From Spongospora subterranea f. sp. subterranea (Eukaryota > Endomyxa: Phytomyxea > Phytomyxea > Plasmodiophorida): DNA of 64,000 nt. A program made the translations under genes and the position numbers. Position 1 is the first letter of the stretch. Each line of letters starts with the position of its first letter. The stretch lies in NCBI GenBank assembly GCA_049724395.1, contig JAUGWO010000097.1, positions 140,521 to 204,520 of the forward strand, written 5' to 3'. Under the pieces are notes generated by a model, which was given only the letters and a program-made list of their open reading frames with translations, was not told the DNA's origin and did no database searches. Below, in pieces: positions 22,620 to 33,728 of this stretch.

Positions 22620-24580
22620 CGACTTGAGGCTGCAGTCCATAGTTTGGTCGCGACACACGCCAGTCTCGCACCGACTTGGGGCTGCTGTCCATAGTGTGGT
22701 CGCGTCACACGCCAGTCTCGCACCGACTTGGGGCTGCTGTCCATAGTGTGGTCGCGTCACACGCCAGTCTCGCACCGACTTGGGGCTGCTGTCCATAGTG
22801 TGGTCGCGACACACGCCAGTCTCGCACCGACTTGGGGCTGCTGTCCATAGTGTGGTCGCGACACACGCCAGTCTCGCACCGACTTGGGGCTGCTGTCGCA
22901 TAGTGTGGTCGCGTCACACGCCAGTCTCGCACCGACTTGGGGCTGCTGTCCATAGTGTGGTCGCGACACACGCCAGTCTCGCACCGACTTGGGGCTGCTG
23001 TCCATAGTGTGGTCGCGACACACGCCAGTCTCGCACCGACTTGGGGCTGCTGTCCATAGTGTGGTCGCGACACACGCCAGTCTCGCACCGACTTGGGGCT
23101 GCTGTCCATAGTGTGGTCGCGACACACGCCAGTCTCGCCCCGACTTGGGGCTGCTGTCCATAGTGTGGTCGCGACACACGCCAGTCTCGCACCGACTTGG
23201 GGCTGCTGTCCATAGTGTGGTCGCGACACACGCCAGTCTCGTACCGACTTGGGGCTGCTGTCCATAGTGTGGTCGCGACACACGCCAGTCTCGCACCGAC
23301 TTGGGGCTGCTGTCCATAGTGTGGTCGCGACACACGCCAGTCTCGCACCGACTTGGGGCTGCTGTCCATAGTGTGGTCGCGTCACACACGCCAGTCTCGC
23401 ACCGACTTGGGGCTGCTGTCCATAGTGTGGTCGCGACACACGCCAGTCTCTCGCACCGACTTGGGGCTGCTGTCCATAGTGTGGTGACACACGCCAGTCT
23501 CGCACCGACTTGGGGCTGCTGTCCATAGTGTGGTCGCGTCACACGCCAGTCTCGCACCGACTTGGGGCTGCTGTCCATAGTGTGGTCGCGACACACGCCA
23601 GTCTCGCACCGACTTGGGGCTGCTGTCCATAGTGTGGTCGCGACACACGCCAGTCTCGCACCGACTTGGGGCTGCTGTCCATAGTGTGGTCGCGACACAC
23701 GCCAGTCTCGCACCGACTTGGGGCTGCTGTCCATAGTGTGGTCGCGACACACGCCAGTCTCGCGACTTGGGGCCGATAGTGTGGTCGCGACACACGCCAG
23801 TCTCGCACCGACTTGGGGCTGCTGTCCATAGTGTGGTCGCGACACACGCCAGTCTCGCACCGACTTGGGGCTGCTGTCCATAGTGTGGTCGCGACACACG
23901 CCAGTCTCGCACCGACTTGGGGCTGCTGTCCATAGTGTGGTCGCGACACACGCCAGTCTCGCACCGACTTGGGGCTGCTGTCCATAGTGTGGTCGCGACA
24001 CACGCCAGTCTCGCACCGACTTGGGGCTGCTGTCCATAGTGTGGTCGCGACACACGCCAGTCTCGCACCGACTTGGGGCTGCTGTCCATAGTGTGGTCGC
24101 GACACACGCCAGTCTCGCACCGACTTGGGGCTGCTGTCCATAGTGTGGTCGCGACACACGCCAGTCTCGCACCGACTTGGGGCTGCTGTCCATAGTGTGG
24201 TCGCGACACACGCCAGTCTCGCACCGACTTGGGGCTGCTGTCCATAGTGTGGTCGCGACACACGCCAGTCTCGCACCGACTTGGGGCTGCTGTCCATAGT
24301 GTGGTCGCGACACACGCCAGTCTCGCACCGACTTGGGGCTGCTGTCCATAGTGTGGTCGCGACACACGCCAGTCTCGCACCGACTTGGGGCTGCTGTCCA
24401 TAGTGTGGTCGCGACACACGCCAGTCTCGCACCGACTTGGGGCTGCTGTCCATAGTGTGGTCGCGACACACGCCAGTCTCGCACCGACTTGGGGGGCTGC
24501 TGTCCATAGTGTGGTCGCGACACACGCCAGTCTCGCAGTCTCGCACCGACTTGGGGCTGCTGTCTATAGTGCGGTCCCGA
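22620..24580. repeat. 52-bp satellite array, about 37 copies
   Basis: Tandem copies of a 52-bp unit (starting CACACGCCAGTCTCGCACCG and ending GTGTGGTCGCGA). Most copies are identical. A recurring variant reads CGCGTCACAC instead of CGCGACACAC (for example near 22705, 22755, 22912, 23380 and 23539), and a few copies carry small indels (near 22895, 23450, 23485, 23762 and 24495). Each unit holds the 8-bp palindrome GTCGCGAC. Because 52 is not divisible by three and the minus strand of the unit has no stop, long artificial frames of up to 609 codons arise. The array lies between the ABCG 3' end and NRDE2. Confidence 0.97.
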
Positions 24581-25093
24581 GTCCAAGGCTGGCAGCGGGG
24601 TTTTTCACCCAGAAGGTTTTTGAGGTTTTTTGGAAAAACCTTTTTTGCCTTTCAGATACGAACTAAGGGTTTTCACTGTTTTTGAAACAATGCGCAAGTA
24701 GAGGTATCCATTACGAAGAGCGCTATCCATCGATGGATCAGGATCGTTGATGCCTGAGGCTTCGTGTTTGTGCTAGCGACTGGGTCAAGTGCTTCAGCTC
24801 CTGTCCCTAACGATGAGGCATCCACAAGAAAGAGTTGTGGACGATGCTCGTCCCCAAAGGAGTTCAGAAGAAGATTATGATGCCAACGATGATCAGCCTG
24901 AGCAAATTGAATAATACAATGGATGAGATAAGTTCGAAACTTAGCAAAACTGGTTTTTTCACCAGAAACCTACTCCTCGACGCAAAAAGTGGAAACACGG
25001 CATTCTGATGAAAAACCTTATTAACAAAAAAAGGTTTTTGAAATGAAAAACCTAATTTCAGTTTTCCCGAAAAGTACGTTTTTTCCAGCCTAC
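24581..25093. mobile_element. Short non-autonomous transposon-like insertion inside the satellite
   Basis: A 513-bp non-satellite segment splits the satellite: the main array ends at 24580, and two more units follow from 25094. Its ends are GTCCAAGGCTGG and CCAGCCTAC, an imperfect inverted pair sharing AGGCTGG/CCAGCCT. It is flanked by TCCCGA at 24575-24580 and again at 25094-25099. This is consistent with a MITE-like element with a 6-bp target duplication, although TCCCGA also occurs within the local satellite variant, so part of the match is expected. Several GGTTTTT/AAAAACC blocks lie near both ends. It has no coding capacity. Confidence 0.5.
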
Positions 25094-25171
25094 TCCCGAC
25101 ACACGCAGTGTCTCGCACCGACTTGGGGCTGCTGTCCATAGTGTGGTCCCGACACACGCAGTGTCTCGCAC
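25094..25171. repeat. Outlying copies of the 52-bp satellite
   Basis: About one and a half diverged units (CCCGACACACGCAGTGTCTC twice, with the TTGGGGCTGCTGTCCATAGT core between them). They read GGTCCCGA where the main array reads GGTCGCGA. They end 8 bp before the NRDE2 start codon. Confidence 0.9.
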
Positions 25172-25179
25172 TTTCTTCA

Positions 25180-27976
25180 ATGGCCTCTGATTTCGTCGTC
25201 GATGTTCATGGGGATCAGGACAATGCCGAACTTCAACAATCGGATGCCAAACACACGCCCGCGTATAAGCTCCACAAGAAGTACAAGCCTCCGTTCGAGG
25301 CATTGAATTCAAGCGATCGCGCTAGATCGGGGAAGCGATACTTTTCGACGCGCACCGAGAAACCAACTCGATCGAAATTCTACAGGGCGCAAGGCGATAA
25401 TATATCAAACGATAATGACTCGACCCTATGTTTTGTGCCAATTAGCAATGATCTGGAGGAGGAGGTAAGATTGCGTATTTTTTATATGGAAAGTTTACTA
25501 AGCACAATTTCTAGGATGAAAATGAAGAGGAGCCATGGATTGGCCAAAATAGAACTCTAAATGAAAGGACACGATTGGACTCATCGGATATTGAGGCTTG
25601 GTAATATATCAAACTAATATTGGGTAGATAATCTTACAAATTCATGGCAGGTGGGCCCTTGTTCAATTACAAGATGAAATACCAGGTTGCACAAAAGCCG
25701 CCAGACTTGAGAAGAAATCCTCAATATTGGCGGCTGCAGTGAAAGCTAATCCCAGCTCTGATCTTTTATGGCTGGCCTATATTCGACTTTGCAATCAATT
25801 GTTATCGTCAAATGCGGTTGACAATATCTGGGAGGACGCACTCGCATCTGCACCTTCCCCGTTGATGTACGAGAGTTATATACGATCGCTTCTCTTATCG
25901 TTTTCGACCTTCTCGATGTCTAATATAAGAGATCAACTGTCGTCAATTATACAGAAGTTTTTGAAGGCGTCGCGGCCAGATCCTTTAATTCACATCTTGT
26001 CATTGTGGTGTTGGATCGAACGAGGAGCTGGTTTTGTTGAGCGCTCCATTGCAATTTGTCAAGCCGCTATTGAGTTTAATATTTTCTGTCCCAAGTCTCT
26101 TATCAATCTGTCATTCGAGGGTCGTCTCAATGAGTTTGAGCGATTCTGGGAAAGTGAAGTTCCTAGAATAGGAGAACTCGGTGCTCCAACGTGGGCTGTT
26201 TGGTATGAGAATCAGGATCAAGAATATACAGAACATGGCGGAGACACCGCATCGGTTCGACCTCCATCCGCTCATGGATTCGATAACTGGTTCAATGCCG
26301 AAGCTCAAGAGTCGTACAATACATGGCTACCTGTGAGAAAGGTCGAGGTCGATGACGATTCCCTACTTGACCGTATCGTTGTTTTCGACGATATTCGAAT
26401 CACTCTTTTCGATTGTAATCCGACGTCATACAGCATACATTTAGTCGATGAATTATTGTGTTCTGCTGGTCTTCCTGATTTTTGTCTCTCAAGGTTTCGA
26501 ATTGTTTCTCCCAACGACGACAGTTCAAGTTTCCGGTTATCATTATTTTCGTCCTTATTCACACCTGCAGAGCATCCACTTTCTGGTCCTAGAAATTTCC
26601 CTGGGTTTTTGCCAAAACAGTTCTCGGAAGATCCTCCGTGTCCTAATGCAACTAGTTTCGCTCTGGCAATGATCGACAAAGTCACGCAACGGTTCTCACA
26701 TGAGGTTAACGTGCAAAAAACCCTTCAGATGACAAGGCTTATAATTGAATGTCATTGCAATGGATTGAAAAATGCAGCTAAATCCGCAAAACAGATGCTA
26801 AAGCTGGATCGATCAAGTTTAGAATTATGTTATGCGTTTTCAACGATTCAATCCCGACTTGGAAATTTCGTCGTATCGTCTAACGTATACAAGTCGATAG
26901 TCGCATCCCTTCCTAGTGATCAAAACAAGCAGCTTTATTGTCTATTATGGATGGCAATATGTGATGGGATTCAGAATAAGCTCGATATTCGCCATTTCCT
27001 TGTATATTGTGCAGAAGGCACCCTTCCGTCGTCCGATATCTCCCCATTGCAGATGACCAGAGCTCGCAAGAAGCTTTCCAATATGATGACGTCCCTTAGT
27101 GAAGATGCCAGCTGGTGGGTGCGACCATCGTCGTCACTGTTCCCTGCGTGTCCTGGCTTATGTCTCTCGCTTTCAACTCTGCATCTCGAATACCTGTGTT
27201 CTGATATTTCGGATGTTGTCTCGTGGATTGGTAATGTCTTAAAGCCTATCCTACCTTCGTCTGGCCCTCAGCTTGATTACTGCTGGCTCGTTATCGTCAG
27301 GCTAATGCAAATGCATGTCGCCTCCAATCCTTCGTGTCCGCCCCGGCTTTGGCGGTCAATATTGGAGCAAGCTCTTGAGAGCTGTCCTCTTTCGCAATCT
27401 ATTTGGCAAGTCGCCATGGATTCGTTTAAATTGACAGGGGCTGTTCGCAGCGTCTTTGACAGTTGTTTATCCCGCTTGAAAGGGAGTGGCTTGTACGATG
27501 CACCAGTTCGCCCATTCCTGTATGCAGTCATGTTCGAGATCGGACACCCCACACCAGCCACAACAACTCGGGTTCATCGACTGTTAGAGCAAGGGTACTG
27601 ATGCATCTTCGAGGTTTGAAACTCAAACCTTATTTTGTCTCTTCAGGTTGGCCGGACAAGGTCGCGGTATGGCGTTGCTCTGGCGCATCTGTCAGTGGTC
27701 TATTGCCATATGTTTGTTATGTGACTGAGTATTGTCGTCAATTCAGATATCGCTTTTGAGCTATCGCGGGGAGATCTAGTGGCAGCTAAGAAAATCTTAT
27801 ATCGGGCAATCGCCCAGTGCCCATGGTCGCGGCTAGTTTGGATCGAAGGTATTCGGTCTATTTTGCTAGCTTCGACTGAAAGCTTGAGGCCATTTTCCAA
27901 CAATGATTTGCTGGAGTTGGTAACTTTGATGGGCGAAAAGGGAATAAGATTGTACACTCAGCCTCCTCTATACTGA
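25180..27976 (+). CDS. NRDE2: NRDE2-family protein (nuclear RNAi-defective 2)
   Basis: Five exons with introns near 25465-25514, 25602-25650, 27597-27646 and 27711-27749. After a polar N-terminus, the spliced frame gives the NRDE-2 signature: SDIEAWWALVQLQDE, RLEKKSSILAAAVKANPSSD, LWLAYIRLCNQ, the helical HAT-like repeats, and the late block LVAAKKILYRAIAQCPWSRL. GAPTWAVWYENQD (about 26190) is also typical. The protein is about 830 residues, usual for the family. NRDE2 is nuclear and in animals and yeasts binds the helicase MTR4, restraining the nuclear exosome and affecting splicing; in worms it serves nuclear RNAi. The start at 25180 (MASDFVVDVHGDQDN) is the first ATG after satellite DNA in the reading frame. 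Confidence 0.88.
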
Positions 27977-28230
27977 TATTTTTTTAATCACAATATATTT
28001 ATGCATGTATTTATCCCCAGACTGCTGTCTGTAGTGTGCACTTTGATAGTCATGGGACAGCTTAGGTAGTTCACTGAGAACCAATTCTGCTTGTATTTTA
28101 TTGCTTTTTGAAACTGTTCGAAACGCGAAGTCAACTAACTTTCGCTGTTTTTTTTTCTGGTATTTTACCTAGATGTTCTTCGTAACAACTACGACGATCG
28201 AGTTGGGTACTTCGATAATAGAATTGAGCA

Positions 28231-28458
28231 ATGGATCTACCCGAATACGTCAAGGAACTGGGAGGACAACTGCAACGATGCACAGAGGGTAGCAATGATC
28301 TATCTCAGATGCTGGAAGTATTAGGCCCAATATTGGCGGAAGGTCTCACAGAGGTTATCTCCCAAACGCAATCAACATCAGGGTGCCATAATCCGCTTTT
28401 ATCTTTAGCCACGTATCTGATACGACATAATCCTAAACATTCCAAACCTTTACGGTAA
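28231..28458 (+). CDS. Small DPY30-motif protein
   Basis: A 75-residue ORF. Residues 30-70 read LGPILAEGLTEVIS, then NPLLSLATYLIRHNPKHS. This is the two-helix DPY30 motif (V-x-P-x-L-x-x-gl-x-x-v ... dPv-x-flA-x-yLlk-nP) that dimerises and docks on amphipathic helices. Such motifs occur in histone H3K4 methyltransferase complexes (DPY30 itself) and in flagellar radial-spoke and other axonemal proteins. The leading 30 residues are unlike true DPY30, so an axonemal or adenylate-kinase-linked role is as likely. It ends 145 bp before the convergent THOC2 end. Confidence 0.68.
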   Translation: MDLPEYVKELGGQLQRCTEGSNDLSQMLEVLGPILAEGLTEVISQTQSTSGCHNPLLSLATYLIRHNPKHSKPLR

Positions 28459-28603
28459 GGGAGATTGTCCTCTTATAAAGGCATCCTAACGTTTCATTAG
28501 CTCCTTGGGGGTAAAAAGTCCATTGGGAATGTACAACAACAGAATTAGTACAACGCGAAAGAATAACCATGGATGGATATAAGTTTTTACAAAATACACT
28601 GTA

Positions 28604-31600
28604 CTATTGCCTACGGCGACGTTGAGTTGATAATTCTCGTTCAGATCGTCGGCGGTCAGACCCTCCAGTTCGGCTTGACTCCGAATTTCGCTCTGTCCTG
28701 CTTGATTCGATGTTTCGATCAGGACGACCAATATCCGCTCCCCGATCCGGTATCGGTCGCTCAGAGCGGCTTGAGTCAGCAACACGATCTGATAATGCTC
28801 GATCAAATCCCCTTTCCGACCTGGATTCCATGAACCGATCAGCGTTCCGATTGGAGTCGTTGTTACGATCAGACTGTCGACTAGAATCTGTAGCCCGATC
28901 CGATGTGTTCCGACCGTCACCTCCCCGGTCGCCCGACCCAGATTTCCTGTCAGAATTGGACCTGCTCGATTCCAAGATCCGATCAGATACCATTCCACGA
29001 CTTTGATATTCTGTCCGATCATGATAATTGTCTCTGCTGGAGTCCAACCGCGAGGATGCCTCAGACCGATACGAGGAATTCTGTTTACGGTAAGTTTAAT
29101 AGAAGGTGCGGCAAACATAACCGACTCACTTGTTGGTCTTGATGAGCAAATTTATCGCCAGACTCACGTTCAACCCTGCACCAACGATGTTTAACAGTGG
29201 TAAACTCCAAATAAACTATTCACCAACCTTCGCCGTTTGTGTACATCTCCTTCAACGTTGGAGGAATGGCCTGTAGAGGACGACACCTTAGAAGCAGACG
29301 GCAAGCTAGAACCGGAACCGCGACGATTATGTTCAACAGGAGATCTGGTCCTAGAATGACGCGGTCGATGAGCAGGTGGTGGCGATTCTTCATGAACTGG
29401 CGGTTCAAGAGGTGGCGCCACAGCGGCATCGCTGGCAATAGAAACAACTGGATTTGGAATGCTCGGTTTGACTTCCAACTCCTCAGTCCAGTCGGACTTG
29501 CGACGCTCTAGTTGAGCGTGGACGCCTTGTGACAGTATTCGCAAAGATGACCCTGGCTTCTGTAGTTCCATCAGCTGCGCTACTGACGCTAAAAGGCGCT
29601 GACCATGAGAGAGATATCGAGGATATTGCTCAGAGATAGCGGTTAGAAAAAGAAGCGCGTTCTGGACTAAATGAGGATCAGCAGATTTGAAAAGCCGACA
29701 GAGAGATTTGGCGATACGGTCATTCCATTTTTGATAGAATTGAGTGAAGACTTGAACTGAAATAATGACGGAACATGAGACCGCAGTTAAATCACTAGAC
29801 CATCCATATAGGGTTGGCATCAACGATGTGGCAGGACTATCCGAGGAACATGATGATCGCCATTCATTTAGATATTGCAACACTTCACAGCAAAAGCGGC
29901 CAAATCGGGATGATTCGTTTGACGTAGTACTGGACAGAACTGGGATAACTAAGCGAACGATTTCGTTATAAAACTTGATTCGTAGAAAATCCAGCGGTAT
30001 TTTGATCGTGCATCAAACGGGTGAATTTGGCGGCATATAGAGCGTCTGGGGCAGAGCTTGCAACGCGAGGAAGAACGCAATGTTGTAAAAACAGAATTGT
30101 AGTTGTAGTCCTGTCAGCACAGTCACTTAACCACGACGACGCCTCGGAGGAAATTTTGCTCATAACAGAGGCATGATTAAGCTTCTGTTCGGCAAGATCT
30201 TTCTGCAGGCGCTCTTGGATTCGTTTAAGACGGTCTCGCTCTTTTTGGACTTTTCGCGCGTCCCCTGTGGCAGTAGGAGCTTCAAGATTTGGCGATTTGC
30301 CCAACTGCACGATTTTAGCCTCAATTCGTCGCGACTGATCGTCGTACTGGTCTTGTGGGACGCAAATATCGTACAGCGATAGCGACCAAAACATGGCAAA
30401 CAGCGATGGAGATATTGACCGCCAGACAGATGCTGGCAGCAGGCGACGGCAACAACTTGCAAGAGTCACCGGCCCTTCTTCACTATGCTCGTCAGTTGGC
30501 GGGGCGGCAATTCTGGGAACATGCAGAACAGGACGAACAAGACTAAAAGCCATTTCTGACGAAAGATGATACTGATGAACCAATTCATATAATGAGGGAA
30601 CTGAATTGGCATACGTCTTCAAGGGTACAAGATGTACATCTAGGAATTCCTTGTAATAAAGCATTACTTCTCGAACCTGATCTAACTGATGCCCAAGCGA
30701 CCGAAGTTGAGAAGATTGTTTTCCCATCGGTGACTGGATAAGCGCAGTCAACTGTTCTGCTTGTTGGCCCATTAAAATATAGAGCGGAGCAAGTAAAGAA
30801 GAATCCTATCAAGCACGCTGAGAAAACCAATATCGGAACAAAAACTGATGATGTAACCTGTAACGCTGATAAAAGGAATGGAGGATTGCGCTTGATCTTA
30901 GTTCTAGGTTGTTGTGACTCAATCAAAGCATCTTTGAGGGTACGAGATCCGCCTTGCGCAAAAATTTGGGCTCCACTCATTTCTTCAATGATGACCACGG
31001 AAGACATGTTAGTAATCAGCTCCCTTAGAAGAGTAAGATCAACCGGACTGGATCCCGCTTTTAATTGCTTGGCAACATATTCAACAAGGGGCTGCAGCTG
31101 AACGATATTGGGATACCGTCGAGCTAATAAACCGGCAAATGTACAAATTGAGCTAAACCATGACGCGGGCGTTAATCCGTCACTTGAAAGTTTGTCCCGA
31201 GAGAGGCAAAGATCGTGAAGCAAGGTGTACGGAATTGTGTCGTGGGACAGTGCAGTAAGATACTTAAATGAATCAATTGCGGGAGCGCTCAGGTTGTCAA
31301 ATGATTGAATTTGCTCAATGACGAGCTGCATTACCACCAGCGGATTTTGGTGTGAAAATCTGGTGAGTTGTCGCCCAACTTCTTTAATTTTTCCAGCATT
31401 AATCCGTTTGCGAAAATATTTTGTATGTCTTTCGGCATAACGTAGAACCAGCGTCAACTCTGGATAAGCCGGGGAAAGGTATATGCTATTTTTCCAGGCA
31501 TGATATAAGGAATACCGATACTGATATTGGAGTTGTTGGAGCAATTGGTGCAGTTCAGAAGCGTTCCCCGTCGTCCCCGGCATAAGAGAATACGCGGGGA

Positions 31601-33317
31601 GAATGGAGTGGCACAATATCAGATTAAGGACCGGATGCGATTCGCAATTTACTTTAGTGTCGACCTGAGCCCAACGTTAATGCATGTGATCCTCATCCTA
31701 CATCGCCGAGCAGACAGCTTACCAGGCGTAGGTCTTGCACATAGCGAGTAATTACTCGACAGACCTTGGCGAAAACCACTACGTGATTGCGAAGATGTGG
31801 TCCAATATAAGATAAATATTTCCATATCATTGGAATAGCGTCTACAAAATCTGAAAACTGTAACTCAATACCGCGATAGACTGGGATTTGTTATTCTATG
31901 ATAATTACCGATTTGCATTATACAATCCTCAGGGTTGGAGCGAAGGATACCAAATTGTTTTAGCGTCGAGTAATACGGCTCCAATTCCAATTCCAAATGT
32001 CGAGCCAGTCCGGCGCATACCGGATCATAACGGGCAGGTTGGACACCTGATGAAGCTTTCAACAAATCCCATGCAGCATGCACTGCATGGCCTTCGTTTT
32101 GCTCAAACAATGCCGCAACTAAATCGAGCTTCTGACACGGGCCTTGCCAAGTTGGAAACACAGGCATTGTGTAAGGCTACAGTAATTTTGTTATACGTGC
32201 AATCAGCTATTGCAAATTCCCACTACCTTATCTTGAGGATCCCCCTTTTTGTCAGCGTTCAAATTAACATACGTGAAGGCCTCAATAGCGTTTCGAATCT
32301 CATCCTCAATCTGAATACGGATGGCATCAAGATCATCCATAGAATTTGGTAATAAGTATCCGGAAAAGAGGTCAATATGGTAAATGGCCTATGACAGAGA
32401 TGTGACGATGTTTTCCTCGACCAAACAACTATGCACAAACCTGTCTCTGAATTAGCTCGACGGCAACCGCGTACATACTCGATGTGATAGTGGCCGGATT
32501 CCTTCGAAACTTCTCGCCAATGAGGGCGGTTAGAGTGGGTCCGGGTGACACCATCTGTAGAAGCAGACGATACAGCATTCCCCTTGATTGGTGGACATCT
32601 ACCTCATCCGATCCTATCGGCAAGACCCGCGTTAGCAAACAGCAATCCCGAAAAATTGAGCGTGGCTGGTACCCAACATAAACAGGACGTGTAGAATAAG
32701 ATCAGCGACTCGGTTAGGGTCAAGATCGAAATAACCGATTAAGCTTGTGATGCGATATTTGAAATGCGAAAACTGCAAAGACGTCGTCCTGGACCTATGC
32801 AACTCAACCACTAATTTACTATATCCTTCAGTCTCTTCTCGGCATAAATTATATTTTGTTTGCGTATATAATTTTTTGGTTCTCCAGACAATGTCGTTTC
32901 TTCTCCCTTGTTCCGATGACGGTATAATTTCGGCTTTTTCCAGAAGATTATGTTCTAGGCGAACGCGAAGCAAAGCCGTGGGAAGCATTGAATGCGATGC
33001 CAGCGCTTTAACGAAACCAACGAAAACAGCACTTTCTCCCTTTCCGTCGATTTCACACCAAATTACAGAAATGATGTCGCAAAATATGGACTGAACATTG
33101 GGTTCCTCGATCTAAAAAACGTTGAGAATTTTTACATCGAACGCTAATTGGAACCCGATTCTACAATGGTTTTGAAAGACGATGCGTTCAGCAGATCGTC
33201 TTGGCTGGATCGAACGGCGGCTCGGCAGAGGTCGAGTATGGCGGCGGCGATCTGGCCCGACGAGCCCTGCTCGGCGGCCGACGTCAGCCTGGCCAACAGA
33301 GCGTCATCGATGGACAT
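28604..33317 (-). CDS. THOC2: THO complex subunit 2
   Basis: A large multi-exon gene. Exon 1 (33317 to about 33163) begins MSIDDALLARLTSAAEQ, and the next exon begins IEEPNVQSIFCDII. Family landmarks are YNLCREETEGYSKLVVEL (about 32880), SILPAYSLMPG (31610), RYSLYHAWKN, GRQLTRFSHQNPLVVMQLVI (31360), FDNLSAPAIDSFKYLTALS, ASWFSSICTFAGLLARRYPN, and a coiled coil (KVQKERDRLKRIQERLQKDL, about 30220). The last exon, about 29065-28604, is almost entirely S, R, D, E and N. THOC2 is the scaffold of the THO/TREX complex that couples transcription to mRNA packaging and export in the nucleus. A segment near 30880-30780 that reads like membrane helices (VLFSACLIGFFFTCSALY) is most likely intron. Confidence 0.88.
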
Positions 33318-33728
33318 GGTGGGGCTGGCTGGTTAAGATTTCGGTGTGAAAGGGTGGTCGATATGGCCCCTGGATCTTTGTTGATGATCTGTTTTTTCCC
33401 ACACCTTCTCCCTGCCCCTTCACCGTCGCTTTACCGATCGATTAAAGATAATGCCGTCACGTCATCCACAGTCAGACGGGAATACAAGTGCATGTCATGA
33501 TGACCCCCCCCCCCACTTCATCAGCAGCCACCGCGTTGATTCGCATGACTGGTAGAACCGGTTTCCCGACGGGGCATCGCTCCTCCTGAATCTCTGCACC
33601 AGTGTTCCCATCCGGCCTGGCTCACAATTCCTTGCCGTAGACCCCAGGGGTCGTCTGAAAATGTGGATATATCAAATTCGGCAACGTCTGTAGAATATTT
33701 CATGGCGATAACTTTGACATTCATTCAA
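33318..33728. other. Intergenic between THOC2 start and DHHC gene end
   Basis: About 410 bp that must contain the THOC2 promoter. A C10-11 homopolymer lies near 33504-33514. A 67-codon minus frame at 33521-33724 has no recognisable content. Nothing else seen. Confidence 0.5.

Noticed and set aside
22620-24580. CRISPR array
   Set aside because: The units are directly adjacent with no unique spacers, there are no cas genes, and the surrounding genes are intron-containing eukaryotic ones.
22705-24586. Minus-strand ORFs of 273, 335, 345 and 609 codons with a repeated peptide containing HYGQQPQVGARLACV
   Set aside because: They arise from the stop-free 52-bp satellite read in cycling frames. All three frames are equally open and indels between copies switch frames, so there is no sign of selection on one reading.
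28486-29118. 210-codon minus frame as a separate gene
   Set aside because: It is the other reading frame of the repetitive THOC2 tail exon. The SR/D-rich frame fits the THO2 C-terminus and has a clean acceptor.
30780-30890. Membrane helices within THOC2 (VLFSACLIGFFFTCSALY)
   Set aside because: THOC2 is a soluble nuclear protein. The stretch falls between two family-matching blocks and is best explained as intron read through.
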